64,000 nt of DNA from Treponema saccharophilum DSM 2985 (lineage in GTDB: Bacteria > Spirochaetota > Spirochaetia > Treponematales > Treponemataceae): the NCBI RefSeq assembly GCF_000255555.1, contig NZ_AGRW01000049.1, positions 62,001 to 126,000 on the forward strand, in the 5' to 3' direction. This document shows positions 24,407 through 32,352 of this stretch, piece by piece; position 1 is the stretch's first letter, and the number at the start of each line of letters is the position of its first letter. The notes beneath the pieces were generated by a model. It was not told where the DNA came from. It was given only the letters and a program-made list of their open reading frames with translations, and made no database searches. Position numbers and translations under genes: made by a program.

Positions 24407-25177
24407 TCAGGCCCAGTCGGGAAGCCCATCGCACGCAGTCAGGACTTCCGTATGGTCGGCGAAAACGGCGACAGTATGCTCCTCATGGCACGACCACTTT
24501 CCGTCGCGCGTAAGGACGGTCCAGCCGTCTTTTGCTGTCTCGACGTCGGCAGTACCGAGGTTAATCATCGGCTCGATGGCGAGAACCATTCCGGGCTGGA
24601 TGCGCGGATTCGCGCCGCTCTGCGGGCAGTTGGGGATGCTCGGGTCCTCGTGGACGTCAAGCCCCACGCCGTGTCCGCAATAATCGTATACGACGCCGTA
24701 TCCGTATTTCCCGTACGCGACATCGTTCACCGCGATGGAAATATCGCGGATTCTGTTCCCCGCGACGCAGGCCTGGATTCCCGCGGCGAGGCTCTCGCGC
24801 GTCGCCTGGACAAGGCGCCGTATCTCGGGCTTCACGTTTCCGACCATAACGGTGTGCGTCGAATCGGAGATGTAGCCGTTGAGGTCGATTCCTATGTCGA
24901 GGGAAACGATATCGCCGTCCTGAATGATGCGCTTCTTGGACGGAATGCCGTGTATGACCTCGTTGTTCACCGAGATGCACGCGACCCCGGGAAAATCCTC
25001 CCTCGCCCATGCAGGCTTCCCGCCGATGTCCTTGCAGAACTTGCGGCACAGATTGTCTATTTCGAGGGTCGAGATTCCCGGCTTCACCTTGGGAACGACA
25101 AACCTGAACAAATCGGCGAGCGCATGGCACGACTTCCTGATTCCGTCGATTTCCTTCTCATTCTTCAATCGAATCAT
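24407..25177 (-). CDS. map: Methionine aminopeptidase, type I
   Basis: 256 residues. It removes the initiator Met from nascent proteins. The five dinuclear-metal ligands of the pita-bread fold are visible: Asp in SLDIGIDLNGY, Asp in SDSTHT, His in CGHGVGLDVHE, Glu in LAIEPM, and Glu in CHEEHTV. The substrate-positioning His is in EVIHGIP. There is no N-terminal zinc-finger extension. GGAG precedes the ATG by 8 bases. It is followed by a terminator before htrA and preceded by a J-domain gene in the same direction. Confidence 0.95.
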   Translation of the reverse strand: MIRLKNEKEIDGIRKSCHALADLFRFVVPKVKPGISTLEIDNLCRKFCKDIGGKPAWAREDFPGVACISVNNEVIHGIPSKKRIIQDGDIVSLDIGIDLNGYISDSTHTVMVGNVKPEIRRLVQATRESLAAGIQACVAGNRIRDISIAVNDVAYGKYGYGVVYDYCGHGVGLDVHEDPSIPNCPQSGANPRIQPGMVLAIEPMINLGTADVETAKDGWTVLTRDGKWSCHEEHTVAVFADHTEVLTACDGLPDWA

Positions 25178-25271
25178 CTTTCAAATCTCCAACAAAAAAT
25201 CTTTCGGCAGAATAATAAAACTTTCGTGCGACAATTGAAAGTTCGCCGGCGCTAATTGATAATCTTCGCGC

Positions 25272-26030
25272 TCATCCGGCAAGGCGGGCCGCCTCCTCCT
25301 CGCAGATTCTCGCGGTTCCAACGTCGCCCATCCGCCGGTACGCGCCGCCCATCTTCCTGAGGAAGAACGCGTCGTCATCGTTCCCGAACCCCAGCTCAAG
25401 CGCGCGCTCCCACGAGTCGATGGCAAGCTCGTCGGAAATTTTCCCGTCGAGATGGCTTTTCAGCACGAGCCGCGCCAAATCCATGACCTCGGGGAAGAAA
25501 TGGCGGAAATACGAGAAGCTGCGCTCCATCAGTATTATCTGCTCAAGAAGATTGAACGCGTCGTAGTATTCCTGCCTTATGACAAGCTCCTCGCAGAGTA
25601 TGAACCCGTAATCCATGAAATCCTCGCGGGAGAACCAGTGCGAGAGCCTGAACGACAGGTGCTCCGTGCACATACGCTTGAATTCCGCCACAGCATCGTC
25701 CTCGCGGGAATGCATCAGGTCGAAGAATATCAGCTTGGCACGGCTCTCCTCGTCGTGCCGAGCGAGAAGCCACGTCCGATAATCCCACGAGTCCGTGCGC
25801 CGCCTGTACGGGTCCCCGCCAGCGCGCATGAAAAACGACTCGTCGAAAAGCGAGCGGGAGCGAACGTCGGACAGAAGCTCGTAAGCCTTGACGACCTCGT
25901 TGAAAGCCGCGGACGTGTCGCTTCCGGACGAATCGGGATGAAGCTCCTTCGCCTTCCGCCTGTACGCGCGCTTTATCTCGGCAGCAGTCGCGTTTTTCTG
26001 AATTCCGAGCACCTTGTATGGATCTGTCAT
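25272..26030 (-). CDS. J-domain protein (DnaJ-like, type III)
   Basis: 252 residues. Residues 1-65 are a J domain (DPYKVLGIQKNATAAEIKRA) with the essential HPD tripeptide in KELHPDSSG. The rest lacks the Gly/Phe linker and zinc fingers of DnaJ; it is helical with a TPR-like segment near the end (SWERALELGFGNDDDAFFLRKMGGAYRRMGDVGTA has that character). It would recruit DnaK to particular clients. Start at 26030 is chosen since AAGGGG lies 6 bases upstream and the J domain begins at once; the longer frame lacks family sequence. A TATAAT at 26146-26151 (minus) may be its promoter. Confidence 0.88.
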   Translation of the reverse strand: MTDPYKVLGIQKNATAAEIKRAYRRKAKELHPDSSGSDTSAAFNEVVKAYELLSDVRSRSLFDESFFMRAGGDPYRRRTDSWDYRTWLLARHDEESRAKLIFFDLMHSREDDAVAEFKRMCTEHLSFRLSHWFSREDFMDYGFILCEELVIRQEYYDAFNLLEQIILMERSFSYFRHFFPEVMDLARLVLKSHLDGKISDELAIDSWERALELGFGNDDDAFFLRKMGGAYRRMGDVGTARICEEEAARLAG

Positions 26031-26254
26031 CTCCAGCCCCTTGTCTTTTTTGTATGGCGGAAGCGAACTGCCCCGCCCCGCGCAACCCCGGATTCCCGCG
26101 CGCGGTTTCCAAATGATAAATTTTTGGCGGATTTTCCACAATCGGATTATAAGAAAGATATCATCATGCTTCCCGCACATGCGCGGCACGCGTTCTTCCG
26201 CCCGTTCTGTGCTATACTTTTCTTCGAGCTGATTTTACAGAACAGGAGGCAACC

Positions 26255-27796
26255 ATGTTAAACCAGAACAACAACTCGGCGCATCTAAAAAAGAACATTC
26301 TCGTCGAGATTATGAAACTTCAGCTTTCAGGAAAGCTGCTCGACGAGGCGACTATCGACGAAATCGAAAAAATCCCGGAAACGATAATTCCCGACGGAAG
26401 CATACCGGTCAGGGGCAGCATAGAAGAGGACAGGAAAATCGCGCGGATAAGGACGGTCGCGAGGCTCGGGCATTCCGTGGAAGATTACGACGAGTCGAAG
26501 AAGCTTGCCGACTACGTAAGGGAGGCATACGCGCGGGAATCCCCGACATGGCCGATGCTCACGATGATTCAGAGCGCGTGCAACGCCTGCGTAAAGCCGA
26601 AATACTTCCCCACAGACGCGTGCCAGGCGTGCCTCGCCCGCCCCTGCCAGGAAAACTGCCCGAAGAAGGCGATAACGGTCACGGACAGGGCGAGAATCGA
26701 CCCGGCTAAGTGCATCAACTGCGGAATCTGCGCGCAGAACTGCCCGTACCACGCGATAATAAAGACAGTCGTCCCGTGCGAGGAAGCGTGCCCCGTCGGC
26801 GCGATAACGAAAGGCGCTGACGGCCGCGAGTCAATCGACTACGAGAAGTGCATATTCTGCGGAAAATGCATGTCGAACTGTCCGTTCGGCGCGATGATGG
26901 ACAAATCGCAGCTGTTCGACGTCGTCAAGCACATAATGGCAGGAAAAGAAGTCGTCGCAATGTACGCGCCCGCGATAGGCGCCCAGTTCAGGACGAAACC
27001 GGGACAGCTTGAGGAGGCGCTCAGGCTCGCGGGATTCACGAAAACATGGGAAGTCGCAATCGGGGCCGACATAACGGCGGACAAGGAGGCGGCAGAATTC
27101 GAGGAGCGGATGGCGCACGGAGACAAGATGATGACGACAAGTTGCTGTCCGGCTTACGTCCGCGCCGTAAACATCCACGTCCCCGAACTGTCCGGATGCA
27201 TAAGCGACACGAAATCGCCGATGATGTACACTGCCGAGCTTGCGAAGCAGGCGAACCCCGACTGCATAACGGTCTTCATCGGCCCCTGCCTCGCAAAAAG
27301 GCGGGAAGGCTTCGACACGGACATCGTCGATTACGTCCTTTCCGTCGAGGAGATAAACGCTCTCTTCACCGCGAAAGGAATCGACATCGCGAAGGTAGAG
27401 TCGAAGCCGGACTCCGTTCCGACATCATACGTCCCCACGGTCTCCGGCAGGAATTTCGCCAAGACGGGCGGAGTCGCGGAAAGCGTGCGCGTCAGGCTCA
27501 GCGACAAGTCGATTCTGCGTCCCTCAGTCATAAACGGGCTCGACAAGGCGGGGATGAAGCAGCTGACGACTTACGGACAGATAAACGCCGGTACAATTCC
27601 ATCGACGCCGGAAACGCCCAACCTGATAGAAGTCATGGCGTGCGAGGGCGGATGCATAGCAGGGCCGCTCGTCATCGCGAACCCAAAGCTCGGGAACGGG
27701 CTCCTGACGTTGTACGCGAACGCGGGAAGCAAGCCCGACGAGAACGGCAGGCCAATAAAATGCGACATCAACAACGTCATAAACGAAAAGAGGTGA
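26255..27796 (+). CDS. [FeFe] hydrogenase, group-B-like
   Basis: 513 residues. It would produce or oxidise H2 in fermentation. N-terminal ferredoxin-like region: CxxC-rich segments CQACLARPCQENCPKKAI, CINCGICAQNCPYHAI and CIFCGKCMSNCPFGAM bind several [4Fe-4S] clusters. The H-cluster motifs are TTSCCPAY (L1), FIGPCLAKR (L2) and EVMACEGGCIAGP (L3); the Ala in the L1 motif fits group B rather than the classical TSCCPxW of group A. No NuoE/NuoF-like partner is adjacent. AGGAGG precedes the ATG. The next gene starts 5 bases after the stop, so an operon with the ABC importer is clear. Confidence 0.92.
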   Translation: MLNQNNNSAHLKKNILVEIMKLQLSGKLLDEATIDEIEKIPETIIPDGSIPVRGSIEEDRKIARIRTVARLGHSVEDYDESKKLADYVREAYARESPTWPMLTMIQSACNACVKPKYFPTDACQACLARPCQENCPKKAITVTDRARIDPAKCINCGICAQNCPYHAIIKTVVPCEEACPVGAITKGADGRESIDYEKCIFCGKCMSNCPFGAMMDKSQLFDVVKHIMAGKEVVAMYAPAIGAQFRTKPGQLEEALRLAGFTKTWEVAIGADITADKEAAEFEERMAHGDKMMTTSCCPAYVRAVNIHVPELSGCISDTKSPMMYTAELAKQANPDCITVFIGPCLAKRREGFDTDIVDYVLSVEEINALFTAKGIDIAKVESKPDSVPTSYVPTVSGRNFAKTGGVAESVRVRLSDKSILRPSVINGLDKAGMKQLTTYGQINAGTIPSTPETPNLIEVMACEGGCIAGPLVIANPKLGNGLLTLYANAGSKPDENGRPIKCDINNVINEKR

Positions 27797-27801
27797 AAGA
27801 A

Positions 27802-28716
27802 ATGAGAAAAATCATCGCAATCGCCGCGGCACTCTCGCTTGCGGCTTCTGCATCGGCGCAGAAAATCGGGGTTCTCAACGGACCGTCGGGAATCCCGTGC
27901 GCGCCGCTCATGGAAAAAGCGTCGGAGGGAACGGTTCCCTTCGAATTCGAGGTTTTCGCGTCAGCGCAGACGGAGCTTCCGAAACTGCTGAAAGGCGAAA
28001 TCGACGTAGGGTTCCTTCCGCCGAACGTCGCGGCAAAAGTGTACAACACGAGCAAGAACTCGCTCGTCTGCCTCGGAATCACCGGAAACGGGAACATATT
28101 CCTCATGACGAAGGACGAATCGGTTTCTTCATTCCGGGACTTGGACGGGAAGACGATTTCATGCGCGGGACAAGGCGCGACGCCAGAATACGTCGCGAAA
28201 TTCCTCATGAAAAAGAATTCCGTCTCCGCGAACCTCGATTTCACGACGCCGAACCCCGAGATAGCGGGCGTCCTCATCGCGGGCAAATTCGACTACGCGC
28301 TTGTCCCCGAGCCGTTCGCGACGGTCATCGAAACGAAGGACGGCTCGTTCAGGCGCGCGATAAACATTTCCGACGAATTCAAGTCGGCGGTCAAATCCGA
28401 TTTTCCGATGACGCTTCTCGTCGCGAACGCCTCATACGCCAAAAAGCACAAGAAAGAAATCGCGAAAGTAATCGAGGAATTCCGGAACGCGCTGCAGTGG
28501 AGCAACGGCAACGCCTCGGAAGCCGGCGCGCTCGTCGAGAAGCATTCTCTCGGGCTGAAGGCCGCTGTCGCCGCGAAGGCGATACCGAACGCCGCGCTCA
28601 CATGGAAGACGGCGAAGGACGGGCGGGCGGACATAGAGAAAATTCTTTCGGTTTTTCTGGAAAACGCCCCTGAATCAGTCGGCGGGAAACTCCCCGACAA
28701 GAAATTCTACTATTGA
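27802..28716 (+). CDS. ABC importer substrate-binding protein, NMT1/SsuA-like
   Basis: 304 residues. A signal peptide (1-19, ending ASASAQ) has no lipobox. The mature part has the periplasmic-binding fold of the NitT/TauT/thiamine-precursor group: KLLKGEIDVGFLPPNVAAK, GKTISCAGQGATPEYVAKFL and KFDYALVPEPFATVIE. The ligand cannot be predicted; candidates include sulfonates, pyrimidine or other small anions. The frame is open upstream across the hydrogenase gene, but the ATG at 27802 has AGAGGTG upstream and begins a signal peptide. Confidence 0.85.
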   Translation: MRKIIAIAAALSLAASASAQKIGVLNGPSGIPCAPLMEKASEGTVPFEFEVFASAQTELPKLLKGEIDVGFLPPNVAAKVYNTSKNSLVCLGITGNGNIFLMTKDESVSSFRDLDGKTISCAGQGATPEYVAKFLMKKNSVSANLDFTTPNPEIAGVLIAGKFDYALVPEPFATVIETKDGSFRRAINISDEFKSAVKSDFPMTLLVANASYAKKHKKEIAKVIEEFRNALQWSNGNASEAGALVEKHSLGLKAAVAAKAIPNAALTWKTAKDGRADIEKILSVFLENAPESVGGKLPDKKFYY

Positions 28717-29453
28717 AGATAAAAGAAAGCGCGCCGCACCTGCTTTCCGTCGCCGCGGCACTCATTTTGTGGCAGATTGCGGCGGCGGCAATCTGCTCCC
28801 CGCTAATACTTCCGGAGCCGACCGCCGTATTCCGCTGCCTCATCACGATGTGCGGAGAGCCGGCATTCTGGCGTGATGAGGCATACACGTTCGTCCGCGT
28901 CGCGAAAGCGTTCTCGATAACGGCCGCGGCAGGAACGGCGCTCGGAATCGCATCGGGACTCTCGCGCCCCGTGAGGAAATTCCTCGAATTCCCCGTCTCC
29001 CTCCTGCGCTCGACGCCTGTCGTCTCGCTCATACTCATAATCGTTTTCATGGCGGAATCTTCGTCCGTACCCGTCGCGGTCGCAGCGCTGATGTCCGTTC
29101 CCGTCATGTTCTCCGCAATCTCAAGCGGGTTCACGGAATCGGAAGAAGACAGGAAAATGATGCAGATGGCGCGCGTTTTCAGGCTCACGCGGTGGCAGCG
29201 GATGAAATTCATCTGGATTCCTAAGCTGCGCCCGTTCGCGTCGGCGGGGCTTGTCGCATCGTTCGGAATGTCGTGGAAAGTCGTCGTCGCGGGGGAAGTC
29301 CTGAGCCTGCCGAAACATGCTGTAGGGACACGCCTGTCATCGGCGCAAGTCCACCTCGAATCGCAGGAAGTCATGGCGATTTCGCTGCTCATCATCGCAA
29401 TCAGCTTCGCAATGGAGAAAATTCTGAAATGGAGCTTGTCGGAAAAAAAATAG
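28713..29453 (+). CDS. ABC importer permease (SsuC/TauC-like)
   Basis: 246 residues with about six membrane segments. The cytoplasmic EAA-type coupling loop is near 155-190 (MMQMARVFRLTRWQRMKFIWIPKLRP). The start codon is TTG overlapping the preceding stop (TTGA), so translation is coupled to the binding-protein gene. It pairs with the following ATPase gene, which begins inside its 3' end. Confidence 0.86.
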   Translation: MKIKESAPHLLSVAAALILWQIAAAAICSPLILPEPTAVFRCLITMCGEPAFWRDEAYTFVRVAKAFSITAAAGTALGIASGLSRPVRKFLEFPVSLLRSTPVVSLILIIVFMAESSSVPVAVAALMSVPVMFSAISSGFTESEEDRKMMQMARVFRLTRWQRMKFIWIPKLRPFASAGLVASFGMSWKVVVAGEVLSLPKHAVGTRLSSAQVHLESQEVMAISLLIIAISFAMEKILKWSLSEKK

Positions 29454-30031
29454 CAGTATCGCACCTGACCGTAAAATTCGGCGGAACCGTACTGTTCGAC
29501 GATTTCTCGGTCGAATTCGAGGCGGGAACGACGACGGGAATACTCGCGCCGAGCGGAAGCGGGAAGACGACATTGCTGAACGAAATCGCCGAGAGGGAGA
29601 TTGCCGCAGGAAGGAAAGTCTCATTCATCTTTCAGGAGCCGCGGCTTATCGACGGAATTTCAATTCTCGAAAACGTCGCGCTTCCTCTGAAGAACGAGAT
29701 GAAGAGCGGCGACGCCTACGACAAAGCCGGAAAAATCCTCGACAAGATGGGTCTTGGAAACAAAAAAAACGAGCGCCCAACAAAAATGTCAGGCGGAGAA
29801 AAACAGCGCGTATCCATCGCGCGCGCGCTTGCGTTCCCCTCGGAAACGATTCTCATGGACGAGGCATTCCAATCGCTGGACAAGGAAACGAAAAAACGCG
29901 TCATGGACTTCGCAAAGGAAACGATTGAACGCGAACGGAGGACCGCAATTCTCGTGACGCATGACGAGGCAGAGGCGCAGGAGCTGTGCGGAAAGATTCT
30001 AACGCTCGGCAATCACGTCACAAAAGCTTGA
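29429..30031 (+). CDS. ABC importer ATP-binding protein
   Basis: 200 residues, short for the family. Walker A APSGSGKTTLL, Q-loop FIFQEPRL, signature MSGGEKQR, Walker B TILMDEAFQSLD and switch His in LVTHDEAEA are all present, so it should be active. The ATG at 29429 lies inside the permease gene, overlapping by 25 bases. The 3' end overlaps the convergent universal-stress gene by 14 bases. Confidence 0.9.
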   Translation: MELVGKKIAVSHLTVKFGGTVLFDDFSVEFEAGTTTGILAPSGSGKTTLLNEIAEREIAAGRKVSFIFQEPRLIDGISILENVALPLKNEMKSGDAYDKAGKILDKMGLGNKKNERPTKMSGGEKQRVSIARALAFPSETILMDEAFQSLDKETKKRVMDFAKETIERERRTAILVTHDEAEAQELCGKILTLGNHVTKA

Positions 30032-30521
30032 ACAGCTTCTCGACATCGGCATCCTTGACGACGAGCACGTTGCATTTCGAGCTTCCGATTATTTCGCTGT
30101 TCGCGGCGGAAACCTTGTCCCTTCGGAGGACGCTGCTCATCGAATTCGCCCCGTTCGTCTTTCCGCCAAGGACTATCAAATCCGCATCAAACTCTTCCGC
30201 TGATTTTATCAACTCGGACCAAACGGCGCCTTCCTTCAGCTCGACAGAAATCTTCACGCTCTTCTCGTCGGCAAGCCGCTTCAGATACGAAAGATACCGC
30301 TCGCCATCCGACTTCAGGTTCGCCCTGTATCTCGAAACTTCCTCGGTAATGAAAAATTTTGACAGCTCAAGCTGCCGAAGCGTATCCGTATCGACAACAT
30401 AAACGGCCTTAAGCTCGCACTTGAACATTTTTGCCATCATTATTCCGTACATCGCCGCCCGAAGCGACTGCTCGGAACCGTTGACGGCAACAACAATTTT
30501 TTGAAAAAGAGGCTTTATCAT
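30018..30521 (-). CDS. Universal stress protein (UspA family)
   Basis: 167 residues. The alpha/beta fold starts KIVVAVNGSEQSLRAAMYG and ends with SSKCNVLVVKD, with LIVLGGKTNG in the ATP-loop region; the glycine loop is partly altered so nucleotide binding is uncertain. AGGAGG precedes the ATG. It follows the V-type ATPase subunit D gene by 27 bases and likely shares its transcript. Confidence 0.85.
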   Translation of the reverse strand: MIKPLFQKIVVAVNGSEQSLRAAMYGIMMAKMFKCELKAVYVVDTDTLRQLELSKFFITEEVSRYRANLKSDGERYLSYLKRLADEKSVKISVELKEGAVWSELIKSAEEFDADLIVLGGKTNGANSMSSVLRRDKVSAANSEIIGSSKCNVLVVKDADVEKLFKLL

Positions 30522-30548
30522 CTTTTCCTCCTGAAAACCACGGCAAAA

Positions 30549-31172
30549 TCAAGCGTCACGTTTTCTGTTCTTCAGGGATTTCAGAACGAACACATTTTCC
30601 CTGTCGCGTTCCTCAAGGACGCTCTCGATATATACCTTCGTCTCCTCCGTTTGGGGAATTATCATCTTGTCCAGCGCGTTCACCCTCCGCTGAGTCTTCT
30701 TGACCTCGTTCGCAAGCCGCCACACGATTGTCCGTATCGAGGCGAGTTCCGTCAGGAGATTCAGAAGCTTGAAGAATTCGACCATAACCTTGTCCGAATC
30801 CGCAAACGTCCCCATGAACGAATAAAAAAGCTGCTGCTTCGGTATTTCAACATCAATGGAATTGAACGTCATGCCGCCAGCCTGAACCGACTTTTCCTTC
30901 ATGTTGTAATCGTATTTCACCGAATGGGCTATCCGTTCAACCCTGTCGCTTCCCACGGTAACGAGCATATTCTTCAACGCGGGATACGCTTTTCCTATCG
31001 TATTGTCGATGTCCCGTTCCAACAACTTCACCTTCTCGACCATGCGCATCAGTTCCATGACGAGAATTTCCCGTTTCTGCTCAAGAAGGTCGTATCCGTC
31101 AACAGCGACGCTGAGCTGCTCCTTTATCGAAAGAAGATTTGATTTCGTCGGAGCTATATTCAATTTAGCCAT
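30549..31172 (-). CDS. V-type ATPase subunit D, isolated
   Basis: 207 residues. The N-terminus KLNIAPTKSNLLSIKEQL and the C-terminal segment ANEVKKTQRRVNALDKMIIP are hallmarks of the central-stalk subunit D/NtpD, a long antiparallel coiled coil. The other V-ATPase subunits are not within the window. In T. pallidum, subunit D genes lie in V-ATPase operons, so this is either a relocated or an additional copy. No Shine-Dalgarno precedes the ATG; TATAAT ends 6 bases upstream, suggesting a leaderless message. Confidence 0.92.
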   Translation of the reverse strand: MAKLNIAPTKSNLLSIKEQLSVAVDGYDLLEQKREILVMELMRMVEKVKLLERDIDNTIGKAYPALKNMLVTVGSDRVERIAHSVKYDYNMKEKSVQAGGMTFNSIDVEIPKQQLFYSFMGTFADSDKVMVEFFKLLNLLTELASIRTIVWRLANEVKKTQRRVNALDKMIIPQTEETKVYIESVLEERDRENVFVLKSLKNRKRDA

Positions 31173-31178
31173 GCGTAG

Positions 31179-31184
31179 ATTATA
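31179..31184 (-). promoter_or_regulatory. TATAAT box 6 bases upstream of subunit D
   Basis: Perfect -10 hexamer on the minus strand; the predicted transcript starts at or near the ATG. The -35 is weak. Confidence 0.55.
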
Positions 31185-31209
31185 AATCAAAAACGATTAT
31201 TTGTAGAGT

Positions 31210-31260
31210 AAAAAAACAACTCCCCCTTGAAGCCGTAGGACATCAAAGGGGAGTCTTTTT
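31210..31260 (-). terminator. Intrinsic terminator of the chemotaxis operon
   Basis: ACTCCCC...GGGGAGT stem extended by TTGA/TCAA, with A/T runs on both sides; on the minus strand TGTTTTTTT follows. The remaining 130 bases to cheY hold nothing recognised. Confidence 0.85.
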
Positions 31261-31393
31261 CCATGATTAAAGGCGTTTTTTAGGCCATGAAGATTTACAG
31301 TGACATGCCGACAGGCTCAGACGATTTTCCGCCATCGGCACTACAATCTGCGAAACCAACCCGTTTTACGGATACAGCCTTGTCAAAACAGCA

Positions 31394-31831
31394 TCAGCTC
31401 TTGACCGCAGCACCGATTCTCTCAAGAACCTTCTTGCGGTCGAGCGGTTTTACGATGTAATTCTTCGCGCCGAGCATCAGAGACTTCTTTACAAGCTCCT
31501 CTTTTCCGAGAGCGCTGACCATAACGACGCGGGCATTCTTGTCGAATGCCATTATCTGCTCAAGGGCTTGGATTCCATCCATGCGAGGCATAGTGATGTC
31601 CATCGTGACCAAATCAACGTTCGGGCACAAATCCTTGTACTTATCGACACCATCTTTCCCATCCACAGCCGTAGCGACAACTTCATAACCTTCGCTTGTA
31701 AGAATCTGTCCAAGCTGCTTCGCAACGAACATGGAATCATCAACAACCAATACACGGATTTTTGTTCCGTCAGCATTTATACCTTCCGGCGGACGCTCAT
31801 TGATTGAAGGGAAATCCTGTTTTGTTTTCAT
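31394..31831 (-). CDS. cheY: Chemotaxis response regulator CheY
   Basis: 145 residues, a single receiver domain with an N-terminal extension of about 27 residues. Acidic pair in VLVVDDSMF, phospho-acceptor Asp in LVTMDITMP, switch Thr/Ser position in VVMVSALGK, and Lys in NYIVKPLD. When phosphorylated by CheA it binds FliM at the motor. Last gene of the cheA operon, with a Shine-Dalgarno and a 14-base gap from cheX. Confidence 0.95.
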   Translation of the reverse strand: MKTKQDFPSINERPPEGINADGTKIRVLVVDDSMFVAKQLGQILTSEGYEVVATAVDGKDGVDKYKDLCPNVDLVTMDITMPRMDGIQALEQIMAFDKNARVVMVSALGKEELVKKSLMLGAKNYIVKPLDRKKVLERIGAAVKS

Positions 31832-31845
31832 TTCGGCACTCCTTA

Positions 31846-32331
31846 TTACACGCGTTCGCGAATTGCGACGTTTACTTCAATTTTTCCACAATCAGTGATA
31901 AGAGGAACAATCAACGCCTCGACGCTGTTAGCATTGTTTCCGCCCATCGCAGCGATTTCCATTTTCTCACCAGCAAACAAAGCCGGCGGAGTCAAATCAA
32001 ACTTAAACCCAAGCTCGTGCAATTTCGTCACAGCCTGAGCGGTGATGAGATTCGCAAGCTCGCTGATTGTAGCCTTTGCCAAGTCGTCGAACTTATCAAG
32101 CTTCTCACCATTCATCTGTGATGCGATGTTCAACGCAGTTTCGAACGTCATATCGAAAAGAACGCGTCCTTCAACATCGCCAGCCAATCCGACGAAAGCA
32201 GCAACACCCATAACAGGCATCGCTGTAGATTTTAAATACAAGTCACCACGGGTGACCGTCGCCCCTCCAAGAACTTCCTTCAAAATCTGATATGAAGTCT
32301 CTACAAACGGGTTGATGTACTCTACTCTCAT
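31846..32331 (-). CDS. cheX: CheY-P phosphatase CheX
   Basis: 161 residues. The fold of the CheC/CheX/FliY family is shown by the central helix with an E-x2-N motif in TISELANLITAQAV, which inserts next to the CheY phosphate. In spirochaetes CheX is the phosphatase for CheY-P. This gene uses more A/T-rich codons than the neighbouring blocks, as do the adjacent che genes. Confidence 0.92.
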   Translation of the reverse strand: MRVEYINPFVETSYQILKEVLGGATVTRGDLYLKSTAMPVMGVAAFVGLAGDVEGRVLFDMTFETALNIASQMNGEKLDKFDDLAKATISELANLITAQAVTKLHELGFKFDLTPPALFAGEKMEIAAMGGNNANSVEALIVPLITDCGKIEVNVAIRERV

Positions 32332-32352
32332 GGGTTTTAACTCCTTTGTATG

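Noticed and set aside
26161-26254. Riboswitch upstream of the hydrogenase operon
   Set aside because: The leader is short and holds no recognised aptamer motif; in particular no CTGAGA/ACCTGAT TPP blocks.
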